DNA from: Muribaculaceae bacterium
GTDB lineage: Bacteria; Bacteroidota; Bacteroidia; Bacteroidales; Muribaculaceae
Length of the DNA: 64,000 nucleotides
NCBI GenBank assembly: GCA_028689665.1
Contig: JAQVCR010000005.1
Coordinates: 1-64,000 of the forward strand
Direction of reading: 5' to 3'
Below the pieces are notes generated by a model. The model made no database searches, was not told the DNA's origin, and saw only the letters and a list, made by a program, of their open reading frames with translations. A program made the position numbers and the translations under genes. Positions 9,539 to 17,504 of the stretch are shown here, one piece after another; the stretch's first letter is position 1; every line of letters begins with the position of its first letter.

Positions 9539-10972
9539 ATGAAAGATATGACTGAAACACAGAAATCATCGCGAGCCTATTCTCTCGATGCGTTGCGAGG
9601 ATATGCCATTATTACAATGGTTCTATCCGGGACTATTGCGTCGGGGATTCTGCCAACGTGGATGTATCATGCACAAGTACCGCCCCCAGCGGGGATATTC
9701 GACCCCTCAATATTTGGTATAACGTGGGTCGATTTAGTATTTCCATTTTTCTTATTTGCCATGGGTGCGGCATTTCCATTGTCGATAGGGCGTAAATTAG
9801 AGCAAGGCGTAAGCCGTTGGAAAGTTATGCTAACCACTATCGAACGAGGCATAAAATTAGCATTTTTCGCAATTTTCATACAGCATTTATATCCGTGGAG
9901 CATATCAGCCCCCCAAGATACGACAGCGTGGTTGCTGTCTATATTTGGCTTTGTGATGCTTTTCCCTATGTTTTTAAGGATACCGGGAAATATTCCTAAC
10001 GATATTCGCCGAATAATAGAGATTGCTGCTTTTATAGCCGGTATAGTATTGTTGCTATGTATTGATTATCGAGAAGGCAAAAGTTTTGACTTGTATTATA
10101 GTAATATAATAATATTAGTGCTTGCTAATATGGCACTATTTGGCTCGATTATCTATCTGTTTACTAAGAAGAACAGACTTGCAAGAATCGCCGTACTACC
10201 TTTTGTAATGGCTATTTTGCTGGGAGGTGCTACCGTAGGAAGCTGGCAAGCCGACGTGCTGAATTACTCGCCATTCTCGTGGTTCTATCAGTTTAGATTT
10301 CTAAAATATCTCTTTATAGTAATTCCGGGCTCTATTGCGGGAGAATATTTGGTAGAGTGGATGCAAGAACGCAAAAATTGTATTGACACTGTTGCAACAG
10401 CTAGCGAGAAGCGCAACACTGCAATGTTACTGTTCCTTTGTCTTGGTCTTATTGTGCTTAATCTTTGGGGCTTGTTTACCCGGCATCTGGTAATTAATCT
10501 ATTTGCTACGGCAGGAATTTTAGCTTTGATAGGATTAGTTATAAAGAATGATAGTGCCGATATGCGCTTCTGGCGACGATTATTTGTAGCCGGTACATAT
10601 CTGCTAATGCTTGGACTCTTTTTTGAAGCATTTGAAGGCGGAATAAGAAAAGACCACTCCACATTCAGCTATTACTTTGTAACATCGGGCTTGGCTTGCT
10701 TTGCTCTAATCTCGTTCTCAATTATGTGTGATGTGTATCGTTGGAAGAAATTGACACTCCCGCTAGAGATGGCAGGGAAAAATCCAATGATAGCCTATGT
10801 GGCAACGAGTATGCTAGTAATGCCGTTACTTCACCTTGTAGGACTAGCCGATTATCTTCAATTACTAGAAACAAATGCGTGGCTTGGATTCTTGCGAGGC
10901 GTTATATTGACAGCTTTTGCAACAATGATAGCTATGTTTTTTACTAAAATTAAATGGTTCTGGAGAACTTAG
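9539..10972 (+). CDS. DUF5009/NagX-like membrane acyltransferase
   Basis: 477 residues from the ATG at 9539. The longer frame from 9464 adds 25 residues that read through an intergenic hairpin (9473-9514) and is rejected. The start SRAYSLDALRGYAIITMVLSG is the hallmark of the COG4299/HGSNAT-like family (heparan-alpha-glucosaminide N-acetyltransferase relatives, NagX, DUF5009). About ten to eleven hydrophobic segments follow, with WVDLVFPFFLFAMGAAFPL near residue 60. Family members are thought to carry acetyl groups across the inner membrane to an amino sugar in the periplasm. With an epimerase and an SGNH esterase in the same locus, handling of a glucosamine-type sugar is the simplest inference. 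Confidence 0.85.
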   Translation: MKDMTETQKSSRAYSLDALRGYAIITMVLSGTIASGILPTWMYHAQVPPPAGIFDPSIFGITWVDLVFPFFLFAMGAAFPLSIGRKLEQGVSRWKVMLTTIERGIKLAFFAIFIQHLYPWSISAPQDTTAWLLSIFGFVMLFPMFLRIPGNIPNDIRRIIEIAAFIAGIVLLLCIDYREGKSFDLYYSNIIILVLANMALFGSIIYLFTKKNRLARIAVLPFVMAILLGGATVGSWQADVLNYSPFSWFYQFRFLKYLFIVIPGSIAGEYLVEWMQERKNCIDTVATASEKRNTAMLLFLCLGLIVLNLWGLFTRHLVINLFATAGILALIGLVIKNDSADMRFWRRLFVAGTYLLMLGLFFEAFEGGIRKDHSTFSYYFVTSGLACFALISFSIMCDVYRWKKLTLPLEMAGKNPMIAYVATSMLVMPLLHLVGLADYLQLLETNAWLGFLRGVILTAFATMIAMFFTKIKWFWRT

Positions 10973-10979
10973 AAATAGA

Positions 10980-12059
10980 ATGAAAGTTTGTAAATTATTA
11001 ATTTTAGCGTTGCTTACGACATTGAGCGTGAGCGGCGCCGACTTGAAATATTGTGATGCGGCAGAGTTTCCATTGATAGGAAAAGGCACTACTGCCACTT
11101 CGATACGTTACACCCGTCTTCCCGACTCGCTCGAGAATATTTCTCGCAAAGCAGTGTGGAATCTGGGACGCAATACAGCAGGGCTTGCCGTGCGCTTTGC
11201 CTCAAACTCTACTGCGATAGGTGCTAAATGGACTTCGTGGCTCGAACGAGAGATGAACCACATGACACCTACCGGGATTCGCGGATTAGATTTATATTGT
11301 CTTCAGCAAGATGGCACATGGACATTTGTAAACAGTGGTCGCCCGCGAGTAAACAAAAAATCGACCGAGACGGTAATAATATCGGATATGATACCCGAGA
11401 TGCGCGAATATATGCTCTATCTGCCACTTTACGACGGTGTAGACTCATTGTATATCGGAATAGACTCGACGGCTGTAATAGAAGCGCCAAAGGCAGCATT
11501 GCCGGTATCGCGTCGCCCAATAGTGTTTTATGGAACGAGCATATTGCAAGGAGGCTGTGCAAGCCGTCCGGGAATGGCGCATACAAATATAATAGAGCGT
11601 AAATTGAACCGAGAGACGATAAATTTAGGATTTAGCGGAAACGGACAGCTCGACTATGAAATAGCCGAAGTGATGGCTGCAATAGATGCCGGAATGTATA
11701 TTCTCGACTTTGTCCCCAACGCCTCGGTAAAGCAAATGGACGAGCAGATGGAAAGATTCTATCGCATAATCAGAGCTCGACGTCCCGAAGTGCCAATACT
11801 ATTCATCGAAGACCCACTATTTCCACACATGCGCTTTAATAAAGTGGTAGAGCGCAAAGTGCTTGAAAAGAACGAAGCACTACGACGCAACTATGATAAA
11901 TTGAAGCAAGCCGGCGAGAAAAATATCTATTATCTTAAAGCAGATAAGATATTAGGCGACGACCACGAATCGACAGTCGACGGAAATCACTTCACCGACT
12001 TAGGTTTTGCCCACTATGCCGACTTATTAATACCAATAATCAAGAAACACCTAAAATAG
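10980..12059 (+). CDS. GxDLY/SGNH-fold esterase (secreted)
   Basis: 359 residues with an N-terminal signal peptide (cleavage near SVSGAD). Residues about 25-170 form a GxDLY-type N-terminal domain (GIRGLDLYCLQQDGTW). Residues about 175-359 form the GDSL/SGNH hydrolase: block I IVFYGTSILQGG supplies the serine, GFSGNGQLDYE supplies block II Gly and Asn, and DGNHFTDLGF supplies the terminal catalytic Asp/His. Such enzymes remove acetyl or other acyl groups from sugars. The gene starts 7 bp after the acyltransferase gene, so the two are co-transcribed. It closes the glycan operon; a hairpin at 12087-12121 follows. Confidence 0.88.
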   Translation: MKVCKLLILALLTTLSVSGADLKYCDAAEFPLIGKGTTATSIRYTRLPDSLENISRKAVWNLGRNTAGLAVRFASNSTAIGAKWTSWLEREMNHMTPTGIRGLDLYCLQQDGTWTFVNSGRPRVNKKSTETVIISDMIPEMREYMLYLPLYDGVDSLYIGIDSTAVIEAPKAALPVSRRPIVFYGTSILQGGCASRPGMAHTNIIERKLNRETINLGFSGNGQLDYEIAEVMAAIDAGMYILDFVPNASVKQMDEQMERFYRIIRARRPEVPILFIEDPLFPHMRFNKVVERKVLEKNEALRRNYDKLKQAGEKNIYYLKADKILGDDHESTVDGNHFTDLGFAHYADLLIPIIKKHLK

Positions 12060-12086
12060 AAAAATCACACATTATCTAGCAACAAC

Positions 12087-12121
12087 CGAGAGGCAGGCCA
12101 CCACAAGTACCCTGCCTCTCG
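12087..12121. terminator. Hairpin between converging genes
   Basis: CGAGAGGCAGG (12087-12097) pairs perfectly with CCTGCCTCTCG (12111-12121) across a 13-nt loop. It sits between the ends of the esterase gene (+) and the methyltransferase gene (-). There is no strong T-run on either side, so termination strength is uncertain. Confidence 0.6.
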
Positions 12122-12140
12122 CTATATATAATACGGTCTA

Positions 12141-13244
12141 TTATTCAAAAGGGATAGGAGAATAATAGTCAATTACCTGTTCATTAACTTCCGAAGGGAC
12201 TGAAACATTAACCTTGTTTTTAAGGTCGACAATATGGTTTATCAAGAATTTTCGGAAATCAGCACTATTAATTTCTTCTCTACGATCTTTGCTCATTATG
12301 CAGAACTCTTTTTCTTGTTCGATACCGGCAAATCGTCTTTCGATTAAATTTGCTGCAATACCTGTGGTCGAGCTACCACTAAAAGGGTCGAATATCCAAT
12401 CTCCCGGCTCCGACGAAGCTAAGATTATACGAGTCAATAGTGATAATGGCTTTTGAGTAGGGTGTTTGCCCTGCGATTTTTCCCAGCGACCTATTGCGGG
12501 TAATCGCCACACGTCGGTCATTTGCTTGTCATCGTTGAGTTGCTTCATAAGTTTGTAGTTAAACTTGTGAGGTATTTTTGGATTTTTCCTAGCCCATATA
12601 ATAAACTCGGTGGAATAAGTAAAGAAACGGCAGGAAATATTAATGGGAGGGTTGGTTTTTTGCCATGTTATAACATTCAGAATCTTATAGCCAAGAGAAG
12701 TTAAACAATTAGCAACAGAAAAAATATTGTGGTATGTTCCACTTACCCAAATAGTTCCATTTTCCTTTAACTTATCACGACAAAGGCTAAGCCATTGCAT
12801 ATTAAAATCATTAATTTCTTTTGGTGTAATGCTTTTGTCCCAATCACCTTTATCAACGCATACAACTTTCCCGCTTTGAAATGATATGCCACCATTTGAG
12901 AGAAAATATGGAGGATCGGCAAAAATCATATCAAACTTGAAATTAAATTCAGGCATTGCCTCAATGCAATTGCCATGAGCTAACAAAAAATCGCGAGATT
13001 CAGACGTGTAGTATGGAACGATCTTTTTTGCATAAGCCGATCTACCATTATTCTTAACTCTTAATCGATTATTCTTAGTAGATACAAGTTCTCTAATATT
13101 TAAATCTACAAAATCCTCTGCGTCCAATACCAATTTGCATTGGTCGTATTGCAATCTGACCAGCTGCTCAGCTTCGGCAGATGAGACCGCTTGCTGTGAG
13201 ACTTGGCGTTGCAACATTTCTGTTATGAGGATTTTATAATTCAC
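12141..13244 (-). CDS. DpnA-like adenine-N6 DNA methyltransferase (probable GATC)
   Basis: 367 residues from a GTG at 13244; an ATG at 13217 would remove nine residues. It is a beta-class N6-adenine methyltransferase: motif IV DPPY at 110-113 (in IFADPPYFLSNGG) precedes the AdoMet-binding motif I FDPFSG at 285-290. Segments GDWDK, TWQKTNPP, STEFIIWARKN, LNDDKQMTDVW and GKHPTQKP closely follow DpnA/MboC-type GATC enzymes as I remember them, and less closely M.HinfI. About 76 residues precede the DpnA-like core. It lies 180 bp downstream of a DpnI-like nuclease on the same strand. If it methylates GATC, it would make the chromosome a substrate for that nuclease. The target sequence is inferred from similarity only. 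Confidence 0.88.
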   Translation of the reverse strand: MNYKILITEMLQRQVSQQAVSSAEAEQLVRLQYDQCKLVLDAEDFVDLNIRELVSTKNNRLRVKNNGRSAYAKKIVPYYTSESRDFLLAHGNCIEAMPEFNFKFDMIFADPPYFLSNGGISFQSGKVVCVDKGDWDKSITPKEINDFNMQWLSLCRDKLKENGTIWVSGTYHNIFSVANCLTSLGYKILNVITWQKTNPPINISCRFFTYSTEFIIWARKNPKIPHKFNYKLMKQLNDDKQMTDVWRLPAIGRWEKSQGKHPTQKPLSLLTRIILASSEPGDWIFDPFSGSSTTGIAANLIERRFAGIEQEKEFCIMSKDRREEINSADFRKFLINHIVDLKNKVNVSVPSEVNEQVIDYYSPIPFE

Positions 13245-13271
13245 CTTACACTTGTTTTGTTAAATCAAGTG

Positions 13272-13341
13272 CAAATGTATGATCAAAAAATGTAACTATC
13301 TGGGATAGATCATTTTATAACTTTCTAGATCATAAAAGATC
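13272..13341 (-). promoter_or_regulatory. Methyltransferase promoter with four GATC sites
   Basis: On the - strand TACATTTG (13279-13272) fits the Bacteroidetes -7 box TAnnTTTG, about 30 bp before the GTG start. GATC occurs at 13281, 13308, 13328 and 13338: one just upstream of the box and the others at roughly -40 to -75. GATCATTTTAT and ATAAAAGATC form a near inverted repeat. The spacing suggests methylation-sensitive or operator-type control. The -33 element is not clear. Confidence 0.5.
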
Positions 13342-13424
13342 AATTGTTTCTGATGTCAATCTCTCAGTGTATATATTAGGAAAAAGGCAGATAAAAGCGG
13401 CTGAAAAATTTGTTAAAAAGTATC

Positions 13425-14198
13425 TTACTTCAATTTATGATAATTACCTCGAGAAAGGAACTCAATAAAACCTTTATCGCGCAAATACTGTAATTGCTGA
13501 CGAATTTTGTCTTTTATGAAATTGTTATCTGGGTGTTTTTGTTGTAGCTCTTTTTCAAAAGCGTATACATTTTGTAATGTAAAATGTTCACTTTCTATAT
13601 TATTAATGCAATTCATTATATCCAAAATCCATTCTCTACTTTCTATATTGCTTGTTTTTAAAAAACTCGTTTGTCTGAATTTTTCAACTACTATATGATG
13701 ATCTATTTCGGTGCAGTTTTTAACTACATAAATTTTACCACTATTTGGTATCTTTTCGATGTTGATATTACACCCTACCCAACCCGAACGTTGCGCATTA
13801 TCTGATAAAGGCTCACGTTTCTCAATAATAGCAGGTGTAAAGAAATGATTGGGAATAATCACAAAATTATTAACTTGATAATTATAGTAAGTAAGAAAGA
13901 AAAAGTGAGGATTATTATTTGAAGTGATTCGTTTAATCATCGTTGAATATGCTCCATCTGCTATCCTTTTCCCCAACTCTCCATTTGCACTGCTTTTACT
14001 TTTTAATTCAAAATCAGTATTACAATTCTCACAGCAAAAGTCAGCTACTGGTCTGTTGGCTTCATAATGATGAAGCATAGCTTTTCCACATATGGGACAA
14101 AATAAATTGCGTGCCACCCAATTCTCTGTCATTACTCTGATTTTTTGTGAATTGCTAATAAATTTTTTTGCTATGGCAGTGTCTAATTGAAGGTTCAT
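13425..14198 (-). CDS. DpnI-family methyl-directed restriction endonuclease (Gm6ATC)
   Basis: 257 residues, against 254 as I recall for Streptococcus pneumoniae DpnI. Motifs align almost without gaps: SNSQKIRVMTENWV, the zinc cysteines C34, C37, C56 and C59, and the PD-(D/E)XK active site as PVAD53F...FE64LK66, the same spacing as D53/E64/K66 of DpnI. DGAYSTMIKRI, NPHFFFLTYYNYQVNNF and RSGWVGCNI follow. The C-terminal winged helix (FTLQNVYAFEKEL, IRQQLQYLRDKGFIEF) is the second methyl-adenine reader in DpnI. The enzyme should cut GATC only when adenine is methylated, so it attacks incoming Dam-type methylated DNA. No lesion is seen. A DpnA-like methyltransferase follows downstream, which is paradoxical. 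The gene is AT-rich relative to its neighbours, suggesting transfer. Confidence 0.95.
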   Translation of the reverse strand: MNLQLDTAIAKKFISNSQKIRVMTENWVARNLFCPICGKAMLHHYEANRPVADFCCENCNTDFELKSKSSANGELGKRIADGAYSTMIKRITSNNNPHFFFLTYYNYQVNNFVIIPNHFFTPAIIEKREPLSDNAQRSGWVGCNINIEKIPNSGKIYVVKNCTEIDHHIVVEKFRQTSFLKTSNIESREWILDIMNCINNIESEHFTLQNVYAFEKELQQKHPDNNFIKDKIRQQLQYLRDKGFIEFLSRGNYHKLK

Positions 14199-14315
14199 AG
14201 TATTTATATTTTATATGGACAGAAAGAATAGCAATTTCTTCGGTTTTGCTTTCATTTATATGTTTTCTAAATATTTATAATTACATGTGGAATATCAGTT
14301 GTAATATTCTAAATA

Positions 14316-14323
14316 CAAATATA
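14316..14323 (-). promoter_or_regulatory. -7 box for the DpnI-like gene
   Basis: TATATTTG on the - strand fits TAnnTTTG and lies about 118 bp before the ATG at 14198. It is the best candidate in an otherwise AT-rich gap. No clear -33 partner was identified. Confidence 0.35.
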
Positions 14324-14366
14324 CTTGAAAATATTGGGATTGTTGTATTTGACGGGGATTTAATGT

Positions 14367-14395
14367 AAAGAGGCAACCGAATTGGCTGCCTCTTT
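14367..14395 (-). terminator. Hairpin after korB
   Basis: AAAGAGGCA (14367-14375) pairs with TGCCTCTTT (14387-14395). It follows the end of korB on the - strand and separates it from the restriction island. The T-run is short on the - strand and better on the + strand. Confidence 0.55.
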
Positions 14396-14416
14396 GTTTG
14401 TTTTATGTTGGGGGTG

Positions 14417-15430
14417 TTATTTTACTTCCCATGTTTCGCCTGCAAGTATCATGTCGCGAAGTGAAGAGAAACCTTTCTTTGCTTTCACTGCGGCTACTTG
14501 TTTTTCTACTTCTTCGTTGTATACTAGTGCTTCGACGTCGCGAATCACTCCTACAGCTAGTGGTAGTGAGTATCCGTCCATCATGGCTAGTTGTTGGTGA
14601 AGGAAGTTTGATTTGCAATGAGCGTCGTGAACCAGTACGTTGTCGATAGTGTATCCGTCTTTACCAATTTCGATAGCTTTCAATCCGAAACCGTCTTGCA
14701 CAAGACCTTTGTTGTTTTCTTTGCCGAAAATCATTTTTTCGCCGTGGCGAAGGTGTATTGTACGGTCGGCACGGAATTCTTTGTCGGTGATGTAGTTATG
14801 AATGCCGTTGTTGAAAATTACGCAATTTTGTAGTAGTTCGACAACCGAAGCACCACGATGGCGAGCGGCAGCAACCATAACTTCTTGTGAAGTGGCAAGG
14901 TCGACGTCGATGCTGCGAGCGAAGAAATTACCTCTTGCCCCAAACACTAGTTCAGCTGGGATAAAAGGGTCTTCGGTAGTTCCGTAAGGCGATGATTTAG
15001 AAACAAAACCACGGTCGCTTGTAGGGGAGTATTGCCCTTTGGTAAGCCCATAGATTTTGTTGTTTAATAGTAGCATATTAAGGTCGATATTACGGCGTAC
15101 TGCGTGAATGAAGTGGTTTCCACCAATTGCAAGTCCGTCTCCGTCGCCCGAAATTTGCCAAACAGTCATATTTGGATTAGCTACTTTAAATCCGGTAGCG
15201 ATAGCGGCGGCACGTCCGTGAATGGTGTGGAATCCGTAAGTGTTCATGTAATATGGTAGTCGCGAGCTACAACCGATACCCGAAATTACAGCGGTGTTGT
15301 GAGGGGCTACGCCTACTTCAGCCATAGCCTTGTGAAGCACGGCAAGAATAGCGTGGTCGCCGCATCCGGGACACCATCTGACATATTGATCGCTTTTATA
15401 GTCGGCAGCAGAATATTTTTTATCTTCCAT
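14417..15430 (-). CDS. korB: 2-oxoacid (2-oxoglutarate):ferredoxin oxidoreductase, beta subunit
   Basis: 337 residues, a normal length. The N-terminus has RWCPGCGDHAILA. The thiamine-diphosphate site reads GDGDGLAIGGNHFIHA with a downstream NNKIYGLTKGQYSP, the GDG-X(n)-N pattern of this family. The subunit binds TPP and a 4Fe-4S cluster and works with KorA to decarboxylate 2-oxoglutarate to succinyl-CoA, reducing ferredoxin, or in reverse. KorA is encoded 4 bp upstream on the same strand, so they are translated together. Assignment to 2-oxoglutarate rather than another 2-oxoacid rests on family resemblance. Confidence 0.93.
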   Translation of the reverse strand: MEDKKYSAADYKSDQYVRWCPGCGDHAILAVLHKAMAEVGVAPHNTAVISGIGCSSRLPYYMNTYGFHTIHGRAAAIATGFKVANPNMTVWQISGDGDGLAIGGNHFIHAVRRNIDLNMLLLNNKIYGLTKGQYSPTSDRGFVSKSSPYGTTEDPFIPAELVFGARGNFFARSIDVDLATSQEVMVAAARHRGASVVELLQNCVIFNNGIHNYITDKEFRADRTIHLRHGEKMIFGKENNKGLVQDGFGLKAIEIGKDGYTIDNVLVHDAHCKSNFLHQQLAMMDGYSLPLAVGVIRDVEALVYNEEVEKQVAAVKAKKGFSSLRDMILAGETWEVK

Positions 15431-15434
15431 AGTT

Positions 15435-17282
15435 TTAGCCCTCCATAATTTTAGTAAGTTTATCTTTAATTTCTTGCACTTGGAACGGTTGACCTTGAAT
15501 CTTATTAATGCGTTGAATCAAGATGTTAGGGTTCTTAGCTTGAAGATAGTCGGCAAATTGTCCGGTGTTAAGTTCGGCAACGACGATATTTTTATATTTA
15601 TGCAGTATATCTTTAGTGTTGGCAGGGAGAGGGTTAATGTGTCGGAAGTGAGCGAAAGCTACTTTTTTGCCTTCAGCATTAAGCTCTTCGACAGCGCTGT
15701 AAAGGTGTCCGAAAGTTCCGCCCCAGCCGATAAGTAGAGTTTCGGCACTTTCGTCGCCAAGTATACTAAGAGGAGCTATGTCTTTAGCAATGTTTTCGAT
15801 TTTCTCTTTGCGTATATATACCATTTTCTCGTGGTTAATGGGGTCGGTAGATATTGCGCTTGTAACATTGTCTTTTTCAAGTCCACCAAGACGGTGAGCG
15901 AACCCCTCAGTACCCGGAATAGCCCAGTAGCGAACTTTAGTTTCTTCGTTTCGCATATATGGTTTCCACCCTTTTTCAAGCATTTCTTTGTTTACAAAGT
16001 TAGGCTTAATGGTAGGATATTCGTCGGCTTCAGGTATGCGCCAAGCAGTAGAACCGTTACCAATAAATCCGTCGGTGAGTAGAATTACAGGAGTCATGTG
16101 TTCAATAGCAATTCTTCCGGCTTCAAAAGCCATATCGAAGCAGTCGGCAGGCGAAGCAGCGGCAACGACAGCCACAGGAGATTCGCCATTACGTCCGTAA
16201 AGAGCTTGCATAAGGTCGGTTTGTTCGGTCTTGGTTGGTAGTCCGGTAGATGGTCCGCCGCGTTGCACGTCGATAACGACAAGAGGCAATTCGGCGATAA
16301 CAGCAAGTCCTATACCTTCACTTTTCAGTGCGATACCCGGTCCAGAAGTGCTAGTAACGGCAAGATTTCCGGCAAAAGATGCACCGATAGCCGAGCAAAC
16401 GCCAGCAATCTCGTCTTCCATTTGAATAGCTTTCACGCCCAAGTCTTTGCGTTTAGCCAGCTCGTGAAGGATGTCGGTGGCAGGTGTTATAGGGTAGCTG
16501 CCAAGGAAAAGGGGGAGTCCTGATTTCTCCGAAGCCATAATTAATCCCCATGCAGTGGCAGTGTTTCCGTTAACGTCGGTGTAATGTCCCGGCTTAATAT
16601 TGTCGCTTTCGATGCGGTAGGTAGAAACGCTGGCGTGAATGTTGTGTCCGTAGTCGTATCCTGCTTGCATCACTTTGGCATTAGCTTCGAATATAGCAGG
16701 TTTTTTAGCAAATTTATTTTGTAAAAGATGTTTAGCGTTATCAAGCGGGCGATCGAAAAGCCAGCAAATAAGACCAAGCGCAAACATATTTTTGCAACGC
16801 ATAATTGATTTTAGGTCGAGCCCTGAGTCGGCAAGCGCATTTTTCACCATGCTGCTTATTGGCACTTCGACCACTTCAGAAGTAAGTCCTATTTCTTTGT
16901 AAGGGTCGTCGGTTTTATAAAGAGCCTTGTCGAGGTCGGATTTTTTGAAACAGTCGATATCGACAATTGCAACTCCACCTTGTTTTAAAAACTTAACGTT
17001 CTGTTTAAGAGCCGCCGGGTTCATAGAAACAAGAACATCAGCTTTATCTCCCGGGGTGTGAACTCCCCTTCCGATATGTACTTGAAATCCGGAAACGCCA
17101 CTAAGAGTACCTTGAGGCGCTCTAATCTCGGCAGGATAGTCGGGAAACGTAGAAATTTGATTTCCCATTCCGGCAGAAACATTAGAGAAGATGTTACCAG
17201 CAAGTTGCATACCATCTCCCGAATCTCCCGAAAAGCGTACAACTACTTTGTCGAGAGTTTTTACATTGGTCTTTTCTAACAT
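15435..17282 (-). CDS. korA: 2-oxoacid (2-oxoglutarate):ferredoxin oxidoreductase, gamma-alpha fused subunit
   Basis: 615 residues. The N-terminal part (about 10-190) is the gamma domain (VVRFSGDSGDGMQLAGN, FPDYPAEIRAPQGT, DVLVSMNPAALKQN). The rest is the alpha pyrimidine-binding and transketolase-C-like domains (GSYPITPATDILHELAK, MEDEIAGVCSAIGASFAG, TSTSGPGIALKSE, VVDVQRGGPSTGLPT written here as VIDVQRGGPSTG). This gamma-alpha fusion is the usual Bacteroidetes form. It forms the first gene of a two-gene operon with korB. A -7-like TACCTTTG lies on the - strand at 17347-17340, about 58 bp before the ATG. Confidence 0.94.
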   Translation of the reverse strand: MLEKTNVKTLDKVVVRFSGDSGDGMQLAGNIFSNVSAGMGNQISTFPDYPAEIRAPQGTLSGVSGFQVHIGRGVHTPGDKADVLVSMNPAALKQNVKFLKQGGVAIVDIDCFKKSDLDKALYKTDDPYKEIGLTSEVVEVPISSMVKNALADSGLDLKSIMRCKNMFALGLICWLFDRPLDNAKHLLQNKFAKKPAIFEANAKVMQAGYDYGHNIHASVSTYRIESDNIKPGHYTDVNGNTATAWGLIMASEKSGLPLFLGSYPITPATDILHELAKRKDLGVKAIQMEDEIAGVCSAIGASFAGNLAVTSTSGPGIALKSEGIGLAVIAELPLVVIDVQRGGPSTGLPTKTEQTDLMQALYGRNGESPVAVVAAASPADCFDMAFEAGRIAIEHMTPVILLTDGFIGNGSTAWRIPEADEYPTIKPNFVNKEMLEKGWKPYMRNEETKVRYWAIPGTEGFAHRLGGLEKDNVTSAISTDPINHEKMVYIRKEKIENIAKDIAPLSILGDESAETLLIGWGGTFGHLYSAVEELNAEGKKVAFAHFRHINPLPANTKDILHKYKNIVVAELNTGQFADYLQAKNPNILIQRINKIQGQPFQVQEIKDKLTKIMEG

Positions 17283-17450
17283 AAGATTAATATTTAAAAT
17301 CCAAACATATTATATATTGGATAGCATAAATTCTAAAGGCAAAGGTATTTATTTTTTGTTTACGATAATATTTATTTTGGTGTTTTATTTGTTCAAGATT
17401 GCAATAATGAAAAATTTAGGGATAATTAATTGATATTCATTTTTGTGATG

Positions 17451-17483
17451 TTGTGTGATAATAGAGAAAAATGTGTAAGTTTG
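17451..17483 (+). promoter_or_regulatory. Promoter of riboflavin synthase
   Basis: TTG at 17451-17453 and TAAGTTTG at 17476-17483 fit the Bacteroidetes -33/-7 pattern with a 22-bp spacer. The ATG is 21 bp further on. Confidence 0.5.
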
Positions 17484-17504
17484 TAATTAAAAATTGATGA
17501 TATT

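Noticed and set aside
13245-13424. GATC cluster as a replication origin
   Set aside because: No DnaA-box array, no dnaA or dnaN nearby, and the cluster fits a promoter between two restriction genes better.
12141-14198. Mobile element carrying the restriction genes
   Set aside because: AT-rich composition hints at transfer, but no integrase, transposase, terminal repeat or target duplication was seen.
17281-17504. FMN riboswitch before riboflavin synthase
   Set aside because: The conserved FMN-element segments are absent from this leader.
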